From Taurinivorans muris (GTDB taxonomy: Bacteria > Desulfobacterota > Desulfovibrionia > Desulfovibrionales > Desulfovibrionaceae): 64,000 nt of DNA. Made by a program: the position numbers and the translations under genes. Positions within the stretch are counted from its first letter, which is position 1. Each line of letters begins with the position of its first letter. The notes under the pieces are model-generated. The model was not told where the DNA came from. It searched no databases and saw only the letters and a program-made list of their open reading frames with translations. Location of the stretch: assembly GCF_025232395.1 (NCBI RefSeq), contig NZ_CP065938.1, positions 186,001 through 250,000 of the forward strand, read 5' to 3'. Below, in pieces: positions 59,021-64,000 of this stretch.

Positions 59021-60400
59021 ATGAAAGTTGTAACCCGTTTTGCTCCAAGTCCTACCGGACATTTACATATCGGCGGAGGCCGCACCGCGATTTTTTGCTG
59101 GCTGCTCGCCCGTCATTTCGGCGGAGAATTTCGTTTAAGGATTGAAGATACCGATACGGAACGTTCCAAGCAGGAATATACCGATTCTATTTTGGCATCG
59201 ATGAAATGGCTCGGTTTGGATTGGGACGGTGATTTGACCTATCAAAGCCAACGCAAAGACGTATATAATAAATATGTCGATAAACTTTTGGAAACAGGGC
59301 ATGCCTATTACTGTGACTGTTCCGTCGAGGAAGTGGAAGCCATGCGTGAAGTCGCCCGTGCGAAAGGCGAAAAACCCCGTTATAACGGTAAATGCCGTGA
59401 ACGCGGACTTGGGTATGCTGAAGGCCGTGTCGTGCGGTTGAAAGTTCCCGCAGAAGGCAGGGTTGTTTTTGATGATATGGTGAAAGGACCCATTGCCGTT
59501 GACGTGAATGAACTTGACGATATGGTTCTTCGCCGTGCTGACGGTATGCCAACCTACAATATGGCTGTTGTTGTCGATGATTATGAAATGGGCGTTACTC
59601 ATGTCGTGCGCGGTGACGACCATGTTTCCAACACGCCGAAGCAAATTTTAATCTATCAGGCTCTCGGATTGGCTGTGCCGACTTTTGGGCACGTGCCAAT
59701 GATTTTAGGTCCGGATAAGCAAAAACTTTCAAAGCGCCATGGGGCGAGGGCTGTTGTCGAATATCAGCAAGACGGTCTTTTGCCGGAAGCTCTTGTGAAT
59801 TATCTTGTGCGTCTTGGCTGGTCACACGGGGACCAGGAAATTTTTTCTTTGCAGGAACTTGTGAAACTTTTTGACGGAAAGAATTTAAATAGTTCCGCTG
59901 CCGCTTTTGACCCTGATAAACTGCAATGGCTGAACGGCTATTATTTGAAACATACGCCGCTTGACAAGGCAGTAGAATTGACCCGTCCTTTCATTGAAAA
60001 ATCTGGGCTCTCCCTTGACGGGAAAAATGCTGAAGCCGCTATTTCCTTATATATTGAAAGAGCAAGCAATTTGAACGATTTGGCGGAGCAAGTCAAACCG
60101 TATTTGCAAAATATCGAAGATGTCGTTTTTGAAGAAAAGGCTCTTAACGCGCTTGACGGGCAGGGAAAAGAACAAATCAAAAATGTGCTCGCCCTTGTGC
60201 GTGATACGGAATTTACGGCGGAAAATCTCGAACATGTCATCCATGATTATGTGGAAACAAGCGGGGTGAAATTCAAATTGGTCGGAACTCCGCTCCGCTC
60301 CGCTCTGATCGGTCTGGCAGGCGGACCTTCCATTCATCTTATTATGTTCGCCCTTGGAAAAGCCGAAACAATAAAACGGCTTGAAAGAGCTTTGGCATAA
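59021..60400 (+). CDS. gltX: Glutamyl-tRNA synthetase GltX
   Basis: Class I synthetase charging tRNA-Glu. The HIGH-type motif is H14-L-H-I-G in APSPTGHLHIGGGR; KLSKR is at residues 235-239. YCDCSVEEVEAM holds the zinc-knuckle-like cysteines. 459 residues is the usual bacterial size. AGGAAAAAA precedes the ATG. Because gatB is present at 31697, this enzyme may also mischarge tRNA-Gln for later amidation (inference). Confidence 0.96.
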   Translation: MKVVTRFAPSPTGHLHIGGGRTAIFCWLLARHFGGEFRLRIEDTDTERSKQEYTDSILASMKWLGLDWDGDLTYQSQRKDVYNKYVDKLLETGHAYYCDCSVEEVEAMREVARAKGEKPRYNGKCRERGLGYAEGRVVRLKVPAEGRVVFDDMVKGPIAVDVNELDDMVLRRADGMPTYNMAVVVDDYEMGVTHVVRGDDHVSNTPKQILIYQALGLAVPTFGHVPMILGPDKQKLSKRHGARAVVEYQQDGLLPEALVNYLVRLGWSHGDQEIFSLQELVKLFDGKNLNSSAAAFDPDKLQWLNGYYLKHTPLDKAVELTRPFIEKSGLSLDGKNAEAAISLYIERASNLNDLAEQVKPYLQNIEDVVFEEKALNALDGQGKEQIKNVLALVRDTEFTAENLEHVIHDYVETSGVKFKLVGTPLRSALIGLAGGPSIHLIMFALGKAETIKRLERALA

Positions 60401-60420
60401 TCGGTTTTGTTTTATCATGA

Positions 60421-60457
60421 AAAAGCTCCTTTATGCATATTAAAGGGGCTTTTTTTA
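60421..60457. terminator. Terminator after gltX (possibly bidirectional)
   Basis: 13-base stem AAAAGCTCCTTTA / TAAAGGGGCTTTT around a 7-base loop, T-run on the plus side; the A-rich 5' arm could also serve the PHP gene from the minus side. Confidence 0.85.
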
Positions 60458-60489
60458 TTTTCATGAAATGGAATAAAGTCGGCAGTGTT

Positions 60490-61347
60490 TTATTGATACC
60501 GGCATTTTTTTATGCCGTCTAAAATGCAGGCCGGCACACGCAATCCGCCTTTTCCTTTTCCTATTTGAATATCCGGCTTGCTTTTTCCATGAAAGTCGGA
60601 ACCTCCGCTTATGCACAGACTGTATTTATGGGCAAGCTCCAAATAATAGCGTTCGTCTTCAAAAGAATGGACAGGATGATACACTTCAATCCCTTTCAAT
60701 CCTAAGGGTATCAATGTTTCGATAAGAGTAATGCGTTCCTGCTCCGAGCATTTTATCAGCTTCGGGTGGGCGAGTATGGGGACGGCTTTGGCTTTGGTTA
60801 AAATTTCAACCGCATGTTCCGGCGTAATAGGTTCCCTTGGCACATAGGCGGATTTTCCTTTGGCGAGATATTTGTCAAAGGCTTCCTTTATGCTTGTCAC
60901 AGCGCCTTTTTGCAATAAAACATTGGCGAAGTGCGGACGGGCGACAACCTTCCCTCCTGCTTCTTCCTCGACATCTCTTAGTGTGATATCGATACCCTGT
61001 TCCTGTAATTTTTGAATGATTTTTTTGTTTCTCGTGTTTCGCCGCTCAATGAAAATATCGAGCTCTTTTTCCAAGTCTTTCAATAAACTGTTGTCTTTCG
61101 GAAGATAGAGCCCTAAAACATGAACGTCGGTGTCAAGAAATTTCGCACTGAGCTCACAGCCCCGTACAAATTCCATATCCAGTTCTTTTGCTTTTTCTTC
61201 CGCTTCAAAAAGTCCCGAAAGCGTGTCGTGGTCAGTTAAGGCAAGAGCTTTCAAGCCTTGCTTTTTGGCTAGTTCCACCACTTCCCGCGGAGAAAAAGAA
61301 CCGTCGGAAGCTGTGCTGTGTGTATGCAAATCAATAAGTTCCGCCAT
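60490..61347 (-). CDS. PHP-domain phosphoesterase (YciV/RNase AM-like)
   Basis: 285-residue metal-dependent phosphoesterase of the PHP family. H8 and H10 in DLHTHSTASDGSFSP, then LTDHDTLSG, GCELSA, and the late SGGSDFHGKSKP supply the metal ligands. This pattern matches the 3',5'-nucleoside bisphosphate phosphatase/5'-3' exoribonuclease group (E. coli YciV). An insertion at about 90-190, also typical, is helical. It is the second gene after the small secreted protein on the minus strand. Confidence 0.85.
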   Translation of the reverse strand: MAELIDLHTHSTASDGSFSPREVVELAKKQGLKALALTDHDTLSGLFEAEEKAKELDMEFVRGCELSAKFLDTDVHVLGLYLPKDNSLLKDLEKELDIFIERRNTRNKKIIQKLQEQGIDITLRDVEEEAGGKVVARPHFANVLLQKGAVTSIKEAFDKYLAKGKSAYVPREPITPEHAVEILTKAKAVPILAHPKLIKCSEQERITLIETLIPLGLKGIEVYHPVHSFEDERYYLELAHKYSLCISGGSDFHGKSKPDIQIGKGKGGLRVPACILDGIKKCRYQ

Positions 61348-61367
61348 AATGTCATTCCCAAGAAAAA

Positions 61368-61925
61368 TTATTTTTTATCAACAATGATTTGTGAACTGCT
61401 TTTTCGGCGGGGACCGTTTGAGGACGTGTTGGAATTGAAATATGTGCCAAAATTCATGGAGGAGCCGTCAGAATTGGTTATATTCATGTAAAATCCGTTG
61501 TTGAGCTGGGTTGAATTGCTATACGTTTCCGGAAGTTTCGAGCTTTTGGTTGTGAGAAGATTTGAACCGTTTTCTTCGACAATAAGCGAATGAACCCTGT
61601 TTGTTTGCAGGATGATGTCGTTTGCGGTGCTACGGTCGGGCGTATTTGTTTTTGCTTTTTCAGTTTTTTTTGTCGTGCCGGTTTGTTCGGGCGTGCCAAT
61701 TTCTTGATTTTCCACATCTGTGCTTAATGCCGGCATTTCTTTTTCCGGTAGCAGCTCTTTTTGAGGAGAGATTTCCAATTTCCCGCCGTAGCTTGGAATG
61801 CCTGATATGTTCTCTTCCTGCGCTTTGCCGTATGAGGGGAGAAGCAGGCAAAAAGCGCACAGGACAATGCCGGGCAGCCAATATTTATTAGAAAATTTTT
61901 GCAGATATGATTTTTTATCTTTCAT
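61368..61925 (-). CDS. Small secreted protein of unknown function
   Basis: 185 residues from the ATG at 61925, chosen for its AAGGGAG site. An N-terminal signal peptide (about 1-36, cleavage after GKA) leads to a mature protein rich in Ser, Thr, Asn, Lys and Glu with no cysteines. The middle (ENQEIGTPEQTGTTKKTEKA) looks disordered; the end (NGFYMNITNSDGSSMNFGTYFNS broken into Asn/Ser repeats) may form beta strands. It precedes the PHP gene by 20 bases. I recognise no family. Confidence 0.65.
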   Translation of the reverse strand: MKDKKSYLQKFSNKYWLPGIVLCAFCLLLPSYGKAQEENISGIPSYGGKLEISPQKELLPEKEMPALSTDVENQEIGTPEQTGTTKKTEKAKTNTPDRSTANDIILQTNRVHSLIVEENGSNLLTTKSSKLPETYSNSTQLNNGFYMNITNSDGSSMNFGTYFNSNTSSNGPRRKSSSQIIVDKK

Positions 61926-62095
61926 AACGAACTCCCTTGATAATAAGAAAATATGCAATTTCCATTCCATAAGGAAAATGGTTTTTTTGAAAAAGAAAAG
62001 CCGGAAAATGAGAAATTTAAGAATATTGTGCTATTTTTCTTGTTTAAATGAAAAGTATAGCATATATTCTAAAAAAGCAATATTGGATAACAATC

Positions 62096-63667
62096 ATGAA
62101 AAATTTATTGAATATATTGGGAAAACTAGCCGTAATTTTTATCTTTTCTTTGGCTGTGTATCTGCTTTACCATAAATTGAAAGCTTACAGTTTCAATGAA
62201 ATCAAGATTGCTGTCAACGCTATTTCACCAAAGGCATTGATTTTTTCTTTTTGTTTGATGGTGATGAATTTCATTGTGCTTATGGGGTATGATTGGCTGG
62301 CTTTGAAAGCCATTAAAAAAAAATTGAGACTGGTCCGTGTCGCTTTGGTTTCTTTTGTCGGTGCAGTTATCAGTTTGAACTTCGGAGCGCTTCTTGGAGG
62401 AAGCACGGTACGATACCGTTTGTATAGCGCTTGGGGATTTTCCCCTATTGAAATCATCCGTCTTGTGCTTATGCTTGCCGTCACTTTTTGGGTCGGAGCA
62501 ATGGGCTTGGCGGGTTTTTTGTTTATTTTTGTGCCGCTGGAGCTTCCGGAAGAACTCGGTATCAATCTTGTGAGCGTCAAACCGCTTGGTTTTTTTCTTT
62601 TCGGGCTGTGCATATTTTACCATATCATCTGCTGGAAGCTGAAAGGACGTTCTTTTCATGTTTTTAAAAAAGAATTCGCATTGCCGACCTTGCCCATAGC
62701 CATTGCCCAAACTGTTGTTTCCGGACTTGATCTGATTGTTGCCGCAGCGTGTTTGTTCGTGCTTTTGCCTACGGACGGCACTTTGAATTTTTTTGAATTT
62801 CTCCCTAATTATTTGCTTGCGCAAGTTGCTGTCGTCTTGACGCACGTTCCGGGCGGCGTGGGCGTTTTGGAAGTGATTATTGTCAACCTCACCCATCAGG
62901 TGTCTGTGAGTGTTGTTTTTGCGTCCATTCTCATTTTCAGGGTGATTTACTATATCATCCCGCTTTTGTTCGCCTCTGTTTTGCTTGGTGTGAATGAAGT
63001 GTGTTTGCAGGTTTCCAAAAAAAGCCCTGACGAAAGCCGTTTGGCTTTGAATGACTGGCTTTTGACCGTATTCAAATATGTCACGTTCGTCGTGGGTGTT
63101 TTTCTTTGCCTTTCCGTTGTGTTTCCGTTCAAACACACCACAACGGTTTATTGTTCGTATCAGCTTGTTGTTTTGGCATATTGGCTGCGCGGCGTCATCG
63201 GGGTTGTGCTTATTGTTTTTGCCTATGGCCTTGACAGAAAACAAAAAAACCATTGGTTTGTCATTGTTGTTTCCCTGTTTGTAGGGCTTATCTGCATTAA
63301 TCTTTCGGGCGGAAGCGTTTATGAATACGTCTTTATTCTCGCCTTATTGCTTCCGCTTCTCATGTCGCATAAAAAATTTACGCGTGAGCGTATTCCTGTT
63401 GCGTCCCATTATCCTTTGGCTTGGTTCATCAGTTCTATCACTGTGCTTTGCGCCATGCTTCTTTTGGGATATTTTCTCATTTCTTTGCACGGTTATAAGT
63501 CGTTATGGCTGGATATTCTGGGAGGAAAAGGACCGTTTATCCAATATGCCGCGCTCATGATACAGCTTCTTACCGGAATTGCTATTTTTGTGCTTCTGAA
63601 TGTGTTTGATAAAATTACGAAACGAAACCGAGGAAAGAATGAAAGGCATAAATATAAAAACTCATGA
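62096..63667 (+). CDS. MprF/YbhN-like lysyl-phosphatidylglycerol flippase-domain membrane protein
   Basis: 523-residue polytopic membrane protein with about 13-14 hydrophobic segments. FGALLGGSTVRYRLYSAWGFSPIEI and LTHVPGGVGVLEVIIV are the hallmark blocks of the lysylphosphatidylglycerol synthase transmembrane (UPF0104) family, the flippase half of MprF. No aminoacyltransferase domain follows. The start is uncertain: ATG at 62096 (with a weak GGAT) or 48 bases upstream. The stop overlaps the lipoate ligase gene by 29 bases. A role in moving an aminoacylated lipid or other lipid is inferred. Confidence 0.8.
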   Translation: MKNLLNILGKLAVIFIFSLAVYLLYHKLKAYSFNEIKIAVNAISPKALIFSFCLMVMNFIVLMGYDWLALKAIKKKLRLVRVALVSFVGAVISLNFGALLGGSTVRYRLYSAWGFSPIEIIRLVLMLAVTFWVGAMGLAGFLFIFVPLELPEELGINLVSVKPLGFFLFGLCIFYHIICWKLKGRSFHVFKKEFALPTLPIAIAQTVVSGLDLIVAAACLFVLLPTDGTLNFFEFLPNYLLAQVAVVLTHVPGGVGVLEVIIVNLTHQVSVSVVFASILIFRVIYYIIPLLFASVLLGVNEVCLQVSKKSPDESRLALNDWLLTVFKYVTFVVGVFLCLSVVFPFKHTTTVYCSYQLVVLAYWLRGVIGVVLIVFAYGLDRKQKNHWFVIVVSLFVGLICINLSGGSVYEYVFILALLLPLLMSHKKFTRERIPVASHYPLAWFISSITVLCAMLLLGYFLISLHGYKSLWLDILGGKGPFIQYAALMIQLLTGIAIFVLLNVFDKITKRNRGKNERHKYKNS

Positions 63668-64000
63668 TCCGGCTTATAATTTGGCTGTCGAGGAAGTTCT
63701 TTTCAATTCGCTGTCCGAGGTCGGGGAAGAATATTTTTTGCTTTGGCAAAATTCCCCTTCCATCATTGTGGGCAGACATCAGAATACTGCGGAAGAAGTC
63801 AATGAACAGTATGTGAAGGAACATCATATCCCCGTCGTAAGACGCACCACAGGAGGCGGGGCGGTTTTTCACGATTTGGGAAATTTGAATTTTTCCTTCC
63901 TGCGGTATATGGATAAAGGAGAAGACACTTCTTTCAGCCGTTATATCAATCCGATTATCCAAGCATTGCGGAGCATAGGCATAAATGCCGAGATGTCGGG
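63639..64000 (+). CDS. lplA: Lipoate-protein ligase A (5' part only)
   Basis: Partial at the window's right edge. The visible 120 residues match LplA/LipB-type ligases: NLAVEEVLFNSL, then FLLWQNSPSIIVGRHQNTAEEVN, then the lipoyl-AMP-binding RRTTGGGAVFHDLGNLNFSF. AGGAAAG precedes the ATG, which lies inside the end of the membrane-protein gene. It would attach lipoate to carrier domains such as GcvH (43684). The C-terminal accessory domain is not visible. Confidence 0.93.
   Translation, partial: MKGINIKTHDPAYNLAVEEVLFNSLSEVGEEYFLLWQNSPSIIVGRHQNTAEEVNEQYVKEHHIPVVRRTTGGGAVFHDLGNLNFSFLRYMDKGEDTSFSRYINPIIQALRSIGINAEMS

Noticed and set aside
62225-63253. A 342-residue open frame on the minus strand
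   Set aside because: It is the antisense shadow of the flippase-like gene: Lys/Asn/His/Gln-rich, no ribosome site, no motif.

Overview
This window is a contiguous, gene-dense stretch of bacterial chromosome. It best fits an anaerobic, flagellated member of the Desulfovibrionaceae (sulfate or sulfite reducers) with unusually AT-rich DNA for that group. The clues are hemB followed by an AhbD-type radical SAM protein (the siroheme-dependent heme route typical of sulfate reducers), a cobalamin riboswitch in front of oxygen-sensitive class III ribonucleotide reductase, MenG/UbiE-type quinone methylation, glcD/glcF-type lactate or glycolate oxidation, and a sigma-54-type promoter in front of fliD. 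A moderately AT-rich gut member such as a Taurinivorans-like lineage would fit, but the genus is inference and cannot be fixed from this sequence alone.

Layout, left to right. 1-8120: end of hslV, corA, a glcD-glcF oxidase pair, an orphan AmrS-like radical SAM gene, an Smr protein, glpX and fabD, closed by a terminator. 8143-16292: a promoter, a giant periplasmic alpha-2-macroglobulin and pbpC. 16481-19849: B12 riboswitch, nrdD, a 58-residue free-standing glycyl-radical-like domain and nrdG. 19871-24817 (minus): plsY, a GT39/ArnT-like membrane glycosyltransferase and a lipoprotein that looks like a catalytically dead GH13 enzyme. 24929-27543: HAD phosphatase, DUF1848 protein, mutM. 27611-31505: sigma-54 promoter, an oversized fliD and a fliS with a long low-complexity tail. 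31621-36925: gatB, a PBP1A-type synthase, a 56-residue conserved-looking protein and ubiE/menG. 36992-37200: two nearly identical tRNA-Leu(GAG) genes.

37314-40682: ahbD and hemB (minus), diverging from a WYL regulator. 40866-45157 (minus): the glycine cleavage operon gcvT-gcvH-gcvPA-gcvPB with a terminator-like hairpin inside it. 45321-51863: mfd, two SurA-like periplasmic folding factors and a RodZ-like protein. 51912-52526: the only long stretch without a recognised gene, followed by a possible ribbon-helix-helix protein. 52976-64000: metallophosphoesterase, ilvC, lysA, MATE exporter, DUF2156 protein, gltX, a PHP phosphoesterase, a small secreted protein, an MprF-flippase-like membrane protein and the start of an lplA-type lipoate ligase.

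Most of the window is core housekeeping and envelope biology. There is no CRISPR array, insertion sequence, prophage or defence island that I can support. The features most worth a second look are the riboswitch with its mutually exclusive hairpins, the split-off NrdD glycyl-radical domain, the thioester-less alpha-2-macroglobulin beside pbpC, the GH13-derived lipoprotein beside a lipid-linked-sugar transferase, and the enlarged FliD/FliS pair.
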